From NCBI GenBank assembly GCA_025056865.1, contig JANWVO010000020.1, positions 1 through 51,606 of the forward strand: a stretch of DNA of 51,606 bases, in the 5' to 3' direction. This DNA comes from Bryobacteraceae bacterium (lineage in GTDB: Bacteria; Acidobacteriota; Terriglobia; Bryobacterales; Bryobacteraceae). Under the pieces are notes generated by a model, which was given only the letters and a program-made list of their open reading frames with translations, was not told the DNA's origin and searched no databases. The position numbers and the translations under genes were made by a program. Below, in pieces: positions 25,193 to 34,845 of the stretch (position 1 is its first letter; the number at the start of each line of letters is the position of its first letter).

Positions 25193-26304
25193 GGCAGCGT
25201 CTGCACTTCCACCGAAAGCACCGGCGGCAGATGGCTGGCAATGGCGGTCCAATGCTCGCCGGAATCCGCGCTGGCGTATATCTGCCCGCCGGTGGTCCCG
25301 AAATAAATGCCGCAGGGATCCAGCGAGTCCGCCGCCATGGCGCCCCGCAGGACATTGACGTAACAGTCGCGCTGGGGCAGCCCTTCGGAAAGCGGCTCCC
25401 ACTCCCCGCCGCCGCACCGGCTGCGCCATACGCGGAGCTGCCCGCCGGGCGGGTAATGCTCCGAATCGCTCTGGATCGGCACGACGTACACGGTCTCCGG
25501 CTCGTGGGCGTGGACGCAGAGGGCGAAGCCGAAATCGGAGGGCAGATTGCCGCTGATTTCGCGCCATGAATCGCCCGCGTCGTCGCTGCGCATCACGTCC
25601 CAATGCTTCTGCATGAACAGCACTTCCGGACGCGCGGGGTGCATTGCGATACGGTGCACGCAATGGCCCACTTCCGCTTCCGGATCGGGGATGTAACCGG
25701 ACCGCAGGCCGCGGTTGATGGGCTTCCAGGTGACGCCGCCGTCGTCGGTGCGGAATGCGCCGGCGGCGGAGATTGCCACGTACATGCGTTGCGGGTTGCC
25801 TGGATCGGAAAGAATCGTGTGCAGGCACAGCCCGCCCGCTCCGGGCGACCATTGCGGAGCGGAGCTGTGGCGGCGGAGCCCGGCCAATTCCGTCCAGGTC
25901 ATGCCCCCATCGGCAGAGCGGAACAGCGCCGCGTCCTCCACCCCTGCGAGGACGGCGTCCGGATCCGACAGCGAGGGCTCCAGGTGCCAGACGCGCCGGA
26001 ACTCCCACGGACGTTGCGAACCGTCGTAATGCTGATGCGTGCCTGGGTCCCCTTCGTAGGCAAAATCCTTGCCGACGGCTTTCCACGTAGCCCCGCCGTC
26101 ATCGGACCGCTGCATGATCTGCCCGAACCAGCCCGAGGATTGCGAGGCGTAAATGCGGTCGGGATCGGCGGGCGAACCTTTCACGTGGTACACCTCCCAG
26201 CCCCCGAACAGCGGGCCGCGGATGTTCCAGTTCCGCCGGGTGCCGTCGGCTCCGAGAATGAACGCGCCCTTGCGGGTGCCAGCAAGAATCCGCACGCTGC
26301 TCAT
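25189..26304 (-). CDS. BNR/sortilin-type beta-propeller protein
   Basis: The 371-residue protein is built of beta-propeller blades with Asp-box motifs (S-x-D-x-G-x-x-W) seen as [44 protein letters not shown] and [10 protein letters not shown]. It has no signal peptide and begins [17 protein letters not shown], so it is probably cytoplasmic despite the resemblance to sialidases; the catalytic Arg triad and Tyr/Glu pair of sialidases are not evident. AAGGAGG lies seven bases before the start at 26304. The overlap with a MoaD-like gene suggests a functional pair. Function unknown. Confidence 0.85.
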   Translation of the reverse strand: MSSVRILAGTRKGAFILGADGTRRNWNIRGPLFGGWEVYHVKGSPADPDRIYASQSSGWFGQIMQRSDDGGATWKAVGKDFAYEGDPGTHQHYDGSQRPWEFRRVWHLEPSLSDPDAVLAGVEDAALFRSADGGMTWTELAGLRRHSSAPQWSPGAGGLCLHTILSDPGNPQRMYVAISAAGAFRTDDGGVTWKPINRGLRSGYIPDPEAEVGHCVHRIAMHPARPEVLFMQKHWDVMRSDDAGDSWREISGNLPSDFGFALCVHAHEPETVYVVPIQSDSEHYPPGGQLRVWRSRCGGGEWEPLSEGLPQRDCYVNVLRGAMAADSLDPCGIYFGTTGGQIYASADSGEHWTAIASHLPPVLSVEVQTLP

Positions 26305-26436
26305 GAGCGGGCCTCCTTCTGGGCCGCCTTGCCGGCGCGCCAGATTCCTTCTGTTTACCACAGGCCCGGACGTCATGCCCGAAAAACTGCCTTTGTCGGC
26401 AGCATTTTGTTCAGGCTGCCGCCGTTGATCCGCGCC

Positions 26437-27708
26437 TCACGATGCCGGCGGGCTGCCAGTTCCGGGTTCACCCAGCGGCGCTGCCTGCCTGCGGTACGCC
26501 GGCGGCGGACCCGCCAACAGGAAGTACGACGCGGCACCGGCCAGAAGCACGGCTGAAGAAGTGAGAACCGCCGCCAGGAACTGTCCTGTCCTCTCGACAA
26601 GAAATCCCGTCAGCGCGGGAGCGATGACGCCGCCGAGATTGGCGAACGCGTTCTGCATTCCGGTCCAGCGTCCGGCCGCCGCGCCGGCCAGCGTCTGCGT
26701 GAACGCCCAGCAATTGCTGACGTAAATGCCGATGCCCGTGAACGCGGCCAGCAGCGAGACAGCAGAAACCCACGGCGGCCCTGCTACCGTGAAGGGCATC
26801 GCCGCAGCCGTGAACAGCAGCCCGGTGATGAGGAACCCGCGGCGCAGGCGGGCGACGTCCTGCGTGCGTGCGGCGAGCCGGTCCGAGATCCATCCGGCAG
26901 CCAGCGTCGCGGCGGCGGTCACCGTGAGCAGAGTGGCGTTCCATGCGCCCATGCCGGCCATCGTGAAGCCGCGCTCGCGGACGAGGATCGTGGGCAGCCA
27001 CGTCAGCAGCAGGTACCAGTTGTAGTTATGGCAGAACAGGCCGAGGAACGTGGCCCACACGGTTCGGCTCGACAGCAGCTCCCGCCAGCCCGGACCGCGT
27101 GCTGATGCGGCCTCGCTGCCGTCCTCTGAGTGGCTTCCCGGCAACTGCGCGGGGGCGTAGCGGAGCCAGAACGGCAGCCAGGCGAGCGCGCCAAACCCCG
27201 TGGCCAGAAAGAACGGGCGCCACCCGAACTCCTGCATGAACCATGCGGCGAAGTAGACGCCGAATGCCGGCCCCAGTTTCGTACAGGCATCGAGAATCGA
27301 ATTCGCCATTCCCCGCTCATGTTCCGGAAAGGCGCGCACGAGGATTTTCGAATACGCCGGGAATGCCACGCTCTCGCCCGCGCCAAGCACCAGCCGCATC
27401 ATCACCAGGGCAGCAAAGCCGTGGGCGAAGGCGATGGCTCCGGTGGCCAGCGACCAGACGGCGAAGCCGGCGGCGTATGCGAGGACGACGTTGAAGCGGT
27501 CCACCACCCATCCGGCCAGAATCTGGCACAGGGCGTACGTCCAGAAGAACGAGGACAGAAGCAGGCCGAGCTCGGAGTCCGACAGCGCCATCTCTTTCGA
27601 CAGCAGCGGAGCCGCCGCGCTCAGATTGCTGCGGTCGAGGTAATTGATCACAACGGAAAACGAGAGCAGGGCCAGCAGCGGCCAGGGCGAGGCGGCGCGG
27701 CGCGGCAT
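26437..27708 (-). CDS. MFS transporter, probable anion:cation symporter (ACS) type
   Basis: The 423-residue membrane protein has 12 predicted helices. The first carries NYLDRSNLSAAAPLL, the signature of ACS-family permeases for sugar acids and other organic anions, and the loop between helices 2 and 3 reads GWVVDRFNVVLA. The start at 27708 removes an implausible charged upstream stretch. TAAACT lies ten bases before this start, and no Shine-Dalgarno is visible. The start is 17 bases after the stop of the gluzincin gene. The likely substrate is a hexuronate or similar acid, but this is inferred only from the family. Confidence 0.85.
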   Translation of the reverse strand: MPRRAASPWPLLALLSFSVVINYLDRSNLSAAAPLLSKEMALSDSELGLLLSSFFWTYALCQILAGWVVDRFNVVLAYAAGFAVWSLATGAIAFAHGFAALVMMRLVLGAGESVAFPAYSKILVRAFPEHERGMANSILDACTKLGPAFGVYFAAWFMQEFGWRPFFLATGFGALAWLPFWLRYAPAQLPGSHSEDGSEAASARGPGWRELLSSRTVWATFLGLFCHNYNWYLLLTWLPTILVRERGFTMAGMGAWNATLLTVTAAATLAAGWISDRLAARTQDVARLRRGFLITGLLFTAAAMPFTVAGPPWVSAVSLLAAFTGIGIYVSNCWAFTQTLAGAAAGRWTGMQNAFANLGGVIAPALTGFLVERTGQFLAAVLTSSAVLLAGAASYFLLAGPPPAYRRQAAPLGEPGTGSPPAS

Positions 27709-27725
27709 CGGCGGCTGGCAGTTTA

Positions 27726-28874
27726 TCAGCGGATGGACGGATCGGGCAACGCGCGGGGATTTCGGAGAAGCTCGCGCACGCCCGCTTCGCCGCGCGTCTG
27801 GTAGAGACGCTCGACGGCGAGCCACGCCCAGGCGTAGTAGAGCCGGATCTGCTCCGGTTTGGACTCATCCCAATCCGGCAGGCGGTCCAGCTTGCGCGCT
27901 TCGCGCAGCAGTTGGTCGGGCGGACGCTCGCCGGCAAGCCGCATGGCCAGCCCCTCGTGCAGCCAGCGCTCGCGGATGCCGCGGCGGGCGAGGCAGGCGT
28001 GCGCGAGCTCATGCGCCAGCGTCCGGCGCAACTGCGTCAGATCCATGCCCTCCGGAAACGGGACGCGGACGCGGCCGTCGAAAAGCCCGCTGTTCCAGTC
28101 CCCGAAGCCCGTGGCTGCGCGGTATGCGTCATACGGCTGCACGATGACAGTCAGGGGCTCCGCCGCCGGGCAGCCGATGGCTTCGTGGATCCGGCCGAGC
28201 TCTTCTTCCAGTGCGGACAGCAGGGCGTCGGCGCTGCGGGGCGCCAGAGCACGGGTGTCGTATCGCAGCACGAAACGCGAAGTGGAGGAGCGTTGGTGGC
28301 CGGTATCGGCGGCGCGCTCCGCCCGCAGCCGGCCGAGCAGCGAGGCGATCGCAGGATTCTCCCGCAGCGCAACCGACCGAGCCCAATACGCCTCTGCCTT
28401 GCGCGTGTCGTCTGCCTGGTAGGCAGCGGCTCCGGCCAGCGCGAGCAGGTTCGGCTCCTCCGGAATCTTCGGCAGCACGTCAGATTCAAGCCGCCGCAGC
28501 GCTTCTGCGGGACGGCCAGAGTCCAGGGCATCCAGCACCGGAGCCAGCAGCGGATGCGCCGGAGATTCCTCGCGGAGCCTGCGCACCTCGGCCCTGATGA
28601 TCTGTGGCAGTTCGCCGTCCCCTGCTGCGGCGCGGGCCCGCTCGTACTCCTCCACATTCGTAATCGAGCCGGCGAATACATAGCCCTGCGCGTCTCCGGC
28701 AATGACGTGAAAGCAGCGTCCGTACTCGCCGCTGATGGAGTGCCCGAGCCGGACCGGCGTGCCAGGGTCCAGCCGGGCCACGACCCGGGAGGAAGGATCG
28801 CACGCCGAGCGCAGATCGGCTCCGCCGGCCGCGATGGCCGGAGGCGCAGCGAGGGCGAGCGCAAGAGCGAGCAT
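27726..28874 (-). CDS. Secreted gluzincin-type zinc peptidase with SH3-like and TPR-like parts
   Basis: This 382-residue protein begins with a short signal peptide (MLALALALAAPPAIAA) and an SH3-like segment (about 20-75), continues through helical repeats (about 90-190), and ends in a metallopeptidase domain with TLAHELAHACLARRG (HExxH) and WLHEGLAM, whose Glu would be the third zinc ligand. It resembles peptidase MA-like proteins. A GTG at 28916 would add 14 residues before the signal peptide. It is divergent from the gene at 28958. The substrate is unknown. Confidence 0.78.
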   Translation of the reverse strand: MLALALALAAPPAIAAGGADLRSACDPSSRVVARLDPGTPVRLGHSISGEYGRCFHVIAGDAQGYVFAGSITNVEEYERARAAAGDGELPQIIRAEVRRLREESPAHPLLAPVLDALDSGRPAEALRRLESDVLPKIPEEPNLLALAGAAAYQADDTRKAEAYWARSVALRENPAIASLLGRLRAERAADTGHQRSSTSRFVLRYDTRALAPRSADALLSALEEELGRIHEAIGCPAAEPLTVIVQPYDAYRAATGFGDWNSGLFDGRVRVPFPEGMDLTQLRRTLAHELAHACLARRGIRERWLHEGLAMRLAGERPPDQLLREARKLDRLPDWDESKPEQIRLYYAWAWLAVERLYQTRGEAGVRELLRNPRALPDPSIR

Positions 28875-28957
28875 GGCCTTCCATTCAATATCGTCCGGAA
28901 CCGGCTTCCTCTTCACCGGCTGCCGGGGCAGGGTGGCCGTGATAGGCTTGGGTTGCC

Positions 28958-30502
28958 ATGGGAACCGTCATGCCTGGACTTGTTCTCCTGCTGTTCGGCG
29001 CAACGGCGATGGCGCAGAACGCCGCGCGAACTCTCCCGCTGGAAACGCTTCGGGACAAGATCCGCGGCGGTTGGGCGGGGCAGATGATCGGCGTCAGCTT
29101 CGGCGCGCCGACAGAGTTCCGCTGGCGCGAGCAGATCATTCCCGACGACCAGTTGCCGCAATGGAAGCCCGAAATGGTGTCCAACGCGCTGAATCAGGAT
29201 GATCTGTATGTCGACATGACGCTGGCCAGGGTCCTCGACGAGAAGGGCCTCGATGCGACCACGGAAGACTTCGGTGCCATGTTCCGCGATTCCCAATACG
29301 CACTGTGGCATGCCAACCTGGCAGCGCGCCGGGCGCTGCGCCGGGGCGTGCCGGCGAGACTGAGCGGCACGCCGCGTTATAACGTGCATGCCAACGACAT
29401 CGACTTTCAGATCGAGGCGGATTTCATCGGCCTGATGGCGCCCGGGCTTCCCCGGCTGGCGGCGGATATCGCCGTGCGCGCCGGCCGCGTCATGAATGCC
29501 GGCGACGGCGTTCTCGGCGGAGTGTTCGTGTCCTGCATGTACGCGGCGGCGTTCTTCGAAAACGACCCGCGGCGGGTAGTGGAGGCCGGCCTTGCATGTC
29601 TGCCGCCGAAGAGCCCTTACGCGCGCCTCATCTCGGACGTGCTGGCCTGGCACCGGCAGTACCCGGACGACTGGAAGCAGAACTGGGCCGAGATCGAGAA
29701 GAAGTGGAATGGCAGGGAGCCCTGCCCTGCCGGAGCCCTGCGCCCCTTCAACATTGACGCCAGGATCAACGGCGCCTACATCGCGCTCGGGCTGCTGTAC
29801 GGCGGCAGCGACATGGGCCGCACCATCCGCATTTCCACGCAGGCCGGGCAGGACTCGGACTGCAATCCTTCCAGCGCTGCCGGAATTCTTGGCGTCATGA
29901 TGGGCTATGAGAAAATCCCGGAGGAATGGAAGGGCGGCATTCCAGCCATCGCGGACAGGAAATTCGCCTACACCGATTTCACGTTCCACCAGATTGTCGA
30001 AAGCACTTTCCAGCGGGCGTTGAAGGCGGTGGCGCGGGCGGGCGGCCAGGTGACAGGCGGGGAAATCCGCGTCCCGCCGCAGCCGCCGAAACCTGTCAGA
30101 GTGGCGATATGGGATGACTACGGGACGCCCGTCGAGCGCATTGCCCACGCGGACGCGCGCTGGAAATTCACAGGGAGCTGGGCTGTCGACGAGCGCCTGC
30201 GGGCGCGCGTATCGGACGAGAAAGGTGCTACCGCGGAAATCGAATTCGAAGGAACCGGGTTCATCGTCACCGGTCCTTATCTTCCCGATGGCGGCTTTCT
30301 TGAAGCATGGCTGGATGGAAAACGGGTGAACAATTACGACGTATATTCCGATGAGAAGAGCGTCAAGGGGGACGAAAGCGTTTTTCATCTTTTCGGGCTG
30401 AAGCGCGGAAGGCACAGGGTGAAGCTTGTCGTGCTCGGCGTCCGGCACACGGAGTCCGCCGGGGCGCGCGTCGCCGTCTCGGATCTCATCGTGTTCCGCT
30501 GA
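28958..30502 (+). CDS. Secreted ADP-ribosylglycohydrolase-family protein
   Basis: The 514-residue protein has a signal peptide ([16 protein letters not shown]), an ADP-ribosylglycohydrolase-type all-helical core (residues 25-340) and a C-terminal beta-sandwich that may bind carbohydrate. The core shows [18 protein letters not shown], a variant metal motif [11 protein letters not shown] in place of the usual TDDT, and [17 protein letters not shown] as the second metal site. Activity on ADP-ribose is doubtful because the protein is exported; a glycoside or nucleoside substrate is possible. ATGs at 28958 and 28970 both fit; TAGGCT lies nine bases before the first. Confidence 0.82.
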   Translation: MGTVMPGLVLLLFGATAMAQNAARTLPLETLRDKIRGGWAGQMIGVSFGAPTEFRWREQIIPDDQLPQWKPEMVSNALNQDDLYVDMTLARVLDEKGLDATTEDFGAMFRDSQYALWHANLAARRALRRGVPARLSGTPRYNVHANDIDFQIEADFIGLMAPGLPRLAADIAVRAGRVMNAGDGVLGGVFVSCMYAAAFFENDPRRVVEAGLACLPPKSPYARLISDVLAWHRQYPDDWKQNWAEIEKKWNGREPCPAGALRPFNIDARINGAYIALGLLYGGSDMGRTIRISTQAGQDSDCNPSSAAGILGVMMGYEKIPEEWKGGIPAIADRKFAYTDFTFHQIVESTFQRALKAVARAGGQVTGGEIRVPPQPPKPVRVAIWDDYGTPVERIAHADARWKFTGSWAVDERLRARVSDEKGATAEIEFEGTGFIVTGPYLPDGGFLEAWLDGKRVNNYDVYSDEKSVKGDESVFHLFGLKRGRHRVKLVVLGVRHTESAGARVAVSDLIVFR

Positions 30503-30554
30503 AAGGCTTCGGGCGGCCTTTCCTCGGGCGGCAGGGCGGCCTAGAATCGGGGTC

Positions 30555-32231
30555 ATGAAGAAGGTGGTCCGCGCCTGGCGAGGCGGCGAACTCCATGCGA
30601 AGGGCTGGCCGCAGGAAGCGGCGCTCCGCATGCTGATGAACAACCTGGATCCCGAAGTGGCGGAAAAGCCGGACGAGCTGATCGTTTACGGCGGCGCCGG
30701 AAAGGCCGCGCGCAACTGGGAATGCTTCGAAGTCATCGTCCGCGAGCTGCTCCGCCTCGAAGCAGATGAGACGCTGCTTGTGCAGTCCGGCAAGCCGGTT
30801 GGCGTGTTCCGCACGCACGAGGAGGCGCCGCGCGTACTGATTGCGAACGCGAATCTCGTCGGACGCTGGTCGGACTGGGAGCATTTCCGCGAGTACGAGC
30901 GGCTGGGGCTGACCATGTACGGCCAGATGACTGCCGGAAGCTGGATCTACATCGGCACGCAGGGCATTTTGCAGGGCACCTATGAGACGTTCGCCGCTGC
31001 CGCGAAGAAACATTTCGGCGGAGATCTGGCCGGCCGCTTCGTGCTGACTGGAGGCATGGGCGGCATGGGCGGAGCGCAGCCGCTGGCCGCCACCATGAAC
31101 GGAGCGGCCATCCTCTGCGTGGAGGTGGATCCGGCGCGCATCGCCAGGAGGCTCCAGACAGGTTATTGCGACGTCCGCGCGGACTCGCTCGAGGAGGCGC
31201 TGCGGCTGGTGGAGGATGCGCGCGAGTCGCGGCGCGCCCTTTCCGTGGCTCTGTGCGCCAACTGCGCCGATGTGCTCCCCGAGCTCGTGCGCCGCGGCGT
31301 GACGCCGGATCTCGTCACCGACCAGACTTCCGCCCACGATCCGCTGAACGGCTACATCCCGTCGGGATACGACGTGGAGCAGGCGGCGCGGCTCCGCGCT
31401 TCCGACCCTAAGGGGTACGTCGAGCGCGCGCTCGATTCGATTGCCCGCCACGTGGAGGCGATGCTGGCGATGAGGCGCGCCGGGGCGGCGGTCTTTGATT
31501 ACGGCAACAACATCCGCAGGATGGCGTTCGACCGCGGGGTGAAAGACGCGTTCGAAATCCCGGGATTCGTGCCAGAATACATCCGGCCACTGTTCTGCCA
31601 GGGCAAGGGGCCTTTCCGTTGGGTGGCCCTGTCTGGTGATCCGTCGGACATCCACGTTACCGATGACCTCGCCTGCCAGATGTTTGCCGACGATGCCGCG
31701 CTGGTGCGCTGGATCCGGCTGGCAAGGGAACGCGTCCGCTTCCAGGGGCTGCCCGCAAGGATCTGCTGGCTCGGCTATGGGGAGCGTGACCGCTTCGCCG
31801 TGGCCATGAACCGGCTGGTAGCGCAGGGCAGGGTGAAGGCGCCCATCGTGATCGGACGCGACCACCTCGACTGCGGCTCGGTGGCCTCGCCCTACCGCGA
31901 GACAGAAGGGATGCTGGACGGTAGCGACGCCATCGCAGACTGGCCGATTCTCAACGCGCTGCTGAACACCGCAGCCGGAGCCACGTGGGTGAGCGTGCAC
32001 AACGGAGGAGGCGTAGGCATCGGCTACTCCCAACATGCTGGTCAGGTGACCGTGGTGGACGGCACGGAAAGCGCAGCGCGGCGCGCCGAGCGCGTCATGC
32101 GTTGCGATCCCGGGCTCGGCGTGCTGCGGCATGCCGACGCGGGCTATCAGGAAGCCATCGAGTGCGCCCGCCGCCACGGGTTGCGGATCCCGATGGCGGG
32201 AGCTTCCGGCATCACCACAGAAGAACGCTGA
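30555..32231 (+). CDS. hutU: Urocanate hydratase
   Basis: HutU converts urocanate to imidazolonepropionate, step two of histidine breakdown. The 558-residue protein carries the urocanase signature [10 protein letters not shown] with its conserved Cys404, the NAD-binding [29 protein letters not shown] and [14 protein letters not shown]. Length is that of the family. There is no clear Shine-Dalgarno, but TAGAAT lies seven bases before the ATG. The last 20 bases overlap the convergent regulator gene. hutI and ftcD lie further downstream on the same strand; hutH is not in this window. Confidence 0.97.
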   Translation: MKKVVRAWRGGELHAKGWPQEAALRMLMNNLDPEVAEKPDELIVYGGAGKAARNWECFEVIVRELLRLEADETLLVQSGKPVGVFRTHEEAPRVLIANANLVGRWSDWEHFREYERLGLTMYGQMTAGSWIYIGTQGILQGTYETFAAAAKKHFGGDLAGRFVLTGGMGGMGGAQPLAATMNGAAILCVEVDPARIARRLQTGYCDVRADSLEEALRLVEDARESRRALSVALCANCADVLPELVRRGVTPDLVTDQTSAHDPLNGYIPSGYDVEQAARLRASDPKGYVERALDSIARHVEAMLAMRRAGAAVFDYGNNIRRMAFDRGVKDAFEIPGFVPEYIRPLFCQGKGPFRWVALSGDPSDIHVTDDLACQMFADDAALVRWIRLARERVRFQGLPARICWLGYGERDRFAVAMNRLVAQGRVKAPIVIGRDHLDCGSVASPYRETEGMLDGSDAIADWPILNALLNTAAGATWVSVHNGGGVGIGYSQHAGQVTVVDGTESAARRAERVMRCDPGLGVLRHADAGYQEAIECARRHGLRIPMAGASGITTEER

Positions 32232-33336
32232 CCGGCCGCACGCTTCGTCGGCGGATTTCAAGGAGGACAACCATCCGGGCCTTCTCCCAGCCCGCGGGCG
32301 CGGCCCGCAGGAGGCTCTCGAGGCGGCCTGGGTCGACCAGATGGCTGGCTGCAATTTCCGACGCCCGTGCATTCAGGCCCGCGATCAGGAGAATAAACGG
32401 ACGCGGCTTTTCCGCAGGAATCCGGTAAATTGCTGCATAGTCCGCATTGTCTGGAGACGCTGCTGCCATCCATTGTTCGCCGGTTTCGGAGGCAAAGCGC
32501 GGCGGATTGTCGTCCAGCCTTAGGAGAATCGGGCAACCTTCCATCCAGGAGTGGGGGCCGCGAAATGCGGTTGCGCCGACGATGACAACGGCCTTGTCCG
32601 GGATCTCCTCGTCCCGAATCCGGCGGTAGTCGCCAATCTGCGCCCTGGCTCCCCGGCTGCGCAGAAGGTGGAGGATCTCCGCTACGGCGGCGGTCTGCGA
32701 GACTCCTGGTGACCGTAGGGTCAGACTTGCCGGCCCGGCTCCCGGGGATGAATTCGAGGATCCGCCAAGTGGCGCCGCGATCAGAACCTCCACTCCGCCG
32801 GGTGCGCGCAGCACCGGCTCCCAGAACCGGGCGAGGAGGTCGGTGGGAGTCCGGAGAGAAAGCAGCGCGATGGCGACGGCGGACATTATCAATGCCGCGC
32901 CTGCCAGGATCGTCTTGCGGTCCAGACGGCGCCGTGGCGGCGCGCCAACCGTTCCCGCGGCCAGCGCGGCCTCATTCCCTCCCTCCTCCTGCGTGCGGCG
33001 GAAAACCGGAACGTAGCTGCCGACAGGCAGCTCAATCCGGAAAGGTCCGCCCGCTCCGGTGGCGTAGTACTCCGCCAGCCTCTTGCGCGTGTTCCGTGCA
33101 CAGACCCGGACGGTGCTGTCCCGGTCCAGGTCGGCGTCGTGGCTCTTGCCGAAAAGCTCGACGGCGATGGTGCGCTCCTTGAGAGCGTCCGATTCTCCCG
33201 CCAGTGTTCTTTCGACAACAAACCGGAGGAATTCGCGGCACTTTGCGCTGTTACGGAAGCAGGGGCTCGACAATACACGATGGAGTTCTTCGCGAATCGC
33301 CTTCTTGTCGTCAGTGGACAATTGGCCGCTGGACAA
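32212..33336 (-). CDS. Membrane-anchored winged-helix-type regulator (Solibacter-type family)
   Basis: The 374-residue protein has an N-terminal DNA-binding-like domain (about 1-112), with [32 protein letters not shown] and [18 protein letters not shown], which I recognise as a large acidobacterial family of unproven function. A membrane helix follows ([20 protein letters not shown], about 142-162), then an extracytoplasmic domain. The layout recalls ToxR/CadC one-component regulators. The start is a TTG at 33336 with GGGAGG nine bases before it; an upstream ATG is out of frame. It sits in the hut region, convergent with hutU and divergent from hutI, so control of histidine use is a reasonable guess. 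Confidence 0.78.
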   Translation of the reverse strand: MSSGQLSTDDKKAIREELHRVLSSPCFRNSAKCREFLRFVVERTLAGESDALKERTIAVELFGKSHDADLDRDSTVRVCARNTRKRLAEYYATGAGGPFRIELPVGSYVPVFRRTQEEGGNEAALAAGTVGAPPRRRLDRKTILAGAALIMSAVAIALLSLRTPTDLLARFWEPVLRAPGGVEVLIAAPLGGSSNSSPGAGPASLTLRSPGVSQTAAVAEILHLLRSRGARAQIGDYRRIRDEEIPDKAVVIVGATAFRGPHSWMEGCPILLRLDDNPPRFASETGEQWMAAASPDNADYAAIYRIPAEKPRPFILLIAGLNARASEIAASHLVDPGRLESLLRAAPAGWEKARMVVLLEIRRRSVRPVSVLLW

Positions 33337-33370
33337 AAATCGGCGCCTCCCGCCGCCGGGATTCGGTCAT

Positions 33371-33400
33371 AGTGTATCTGAGGCGTCTGGTGCCTGTCAC
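33371..33400 (-). promoter_or_regulatory. Promoter of the membrane regulator
   Basis: On the minus strand GTGACA (33400-33395, five of six to consensus) is followed after 18 bases by TACACT (33376-33371). Transcription would start near 33364, about 28 bases before the TTG start codon. Confidence 0.55.
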
Positions 33401-33555
33401 GCCGTGTTCCGAGGAAAATGGCAGCGGCATTCCCGGCGCTGGAGTTGCCGTAGCCTGGTTGCCGGAGAAGATTTGCCGCCCGTTTTTCCGATACCGAAGC
33501 GAACCCTGAGGAAATTCCCGGCAGGCGTCCGCCGCAGGTAGGATGGGAGGAGCCG

Positions 33556-34845
33556 ATGATGCCGAAAAGGTTGCTCGTCCGGGGAGCGCGCCAGCTTCTG
33601 ACGCTCCGCGGCAGCGCGCCGCCCCGCCGTGGAGCCGGCCTGAAAGAACTATCCATTATCGAAAATGCCGCAATGGTGGTGGAGGACGGCCAGATTACGG
33701 CGGTCGGGCCGGCCAGCCGGATCGAAAACCTGGCTACCGTCCGGCACGCGGAAGAACTCAATGTGCGCGGCCGCGTCGTCATGCCGGGGTTCGTCGACAG
33801 CCATACCCACCTCCTCTACGGAGCGCCGCGGTTGGAGGATTTTGAGATGCGCATTGCGGGCCGCAGCTACGAAGAAATCGCCGCTGCGGGCGGGGGCATC
33901 GCATCTTCGGCGAAGAAGGTCCGCCGCGCCAGCCAGGCAGCTCTCCGGGCGCAGGCGCAGCGGGAGCTGTGGCGCATGGCCGCCTGCGGCACTACGACGG
34001 TGGAAGCCAAGAGCGGCTATGCTCTCGATGGCCCGGGCGAGCTTCGCTGCCTGCGGGTCCTTGACGGGCTGGACGGGCAGCCGATTGAAGTCCTGCCGAC
34101 TTTTCTTGGAGCGCATGCCGTGCCGGAGGAGTTCCACGGACGCTCTGATGCCTACATCGATTACCTCGTCTCCGAAGTGATGCCGGCGGTGGCGGCGCGG
34201 AAACTGGCGCGTTTCGTCGATGTGTATTGCGACAGGAACGCTTTCAGCCTTCCGCAGGCGCGCCGGTATCTGGAGGCGGCCCGGCGCCTCGGATTCGGCC
34301 TGCGGGTGCATGCGGCGCAGTTCGCCGACATCGGGGCAGTGGCTCTCGCGGTGGAGCTTGGCGCCCACAGTGTGGATCACCTGGAGCGGATCGACCCGGC
34401 CGTGATCCCCGTGCTTGGCCGCTCCTCCACGGTGGCCACGCTGCTGCCCGGCTCGGTGCTTTTTCTGGGTGGCTCGCAACACGCGCCGGCGCGCGCCCTG
34501 ATTGAGGCGGGAGCCGCCGTGGCTCTTGCCACGGACTACAACCCCGGCACGAGCCCCATGTGGAACATGCAGATGGCGGTGGCGCTGGCCTGCACCCAGA
34601 TGCGCATGACGCCGGCGGAAGCCATCGTCGCCGCCACCGTGAATGCTGCATACTCTCTGGGCATCGCCGACAGAACCGGCACCCTCGAGTCGGGCAAGCA
34701 GGCGGATTTCGTCGTGCTGGATGCCGGAGATTATCGGGAGATCGGATATTATTTCGGCGCGAATCTGGCCGTAATGACAGTGAAAAACGGGCGGCTTCTT
34801 GAGCCGCCGGAAGAGGAATCCACGGATGGAAAAGAGACTGGTTGA
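33556..34845 (+). CDS. hutI: Imidazolonepropionase
   Basis: HutI hydrolyses imidazolonepropionate to formiminoglutamate, step three of histidine breakdown. This amidohydrolase of 429 residues shows the metal-binding FVDSHTHLLY, substrate residues around FEMRIAGRSYEEI, EAKSGYAL, HAAQFADIGAVA and the catalytic DYNPGTSP. GGGAGGAG precedes the double ATG at 33556/33559. The end overlaps the start of ftcD by 20 bases, so coupled translation is likely. TAGGAT at 33539 may be the -10. Confidence 0.96.
   Translation: MMPKRLLVRGARQLLTLRGSAPPRRGAGLKELSIIENAAMVVEDGQITAVGPASRIENLATVRHAEELNVRGRVVMPGFVDSHTHLLYGAPRLEDFEMRIAGRSYEEIAAAGGGIASSAKKVRRASQAALRAQAQRELWRMAACGTTTVEAKSGYALDGPGELRCLRVLDGLDGQPIEVLPTFLGAHAVPEEFHGRSDAYIDYLVSEVMPAVAARKLARFVDVYCDRNAFSLPQARRYLEAARRLGFGLRVHAAQFADIGAVALAVELGAHSVDHLERIDPAVIPVLGRSSTVATLLPGSVLFLGGSQHAPARALIEAGAAVALATDYNPGTSPMWNMQMAVALACTQMRMTPAEAIVAATVNAAYSLGIADRTGTLESGKQADFVVLDAGDYREIGYYFGANLAVMTVKNGRLLEPPEEESTDGKETG

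Noticed and set aside
25189-26304. The propeller protein as a true sialidase
   Set aside because: Asp-boxes are present, but there is no signal peptide and the catalytic arginine triad and Tyr/Glu pair are not evident.
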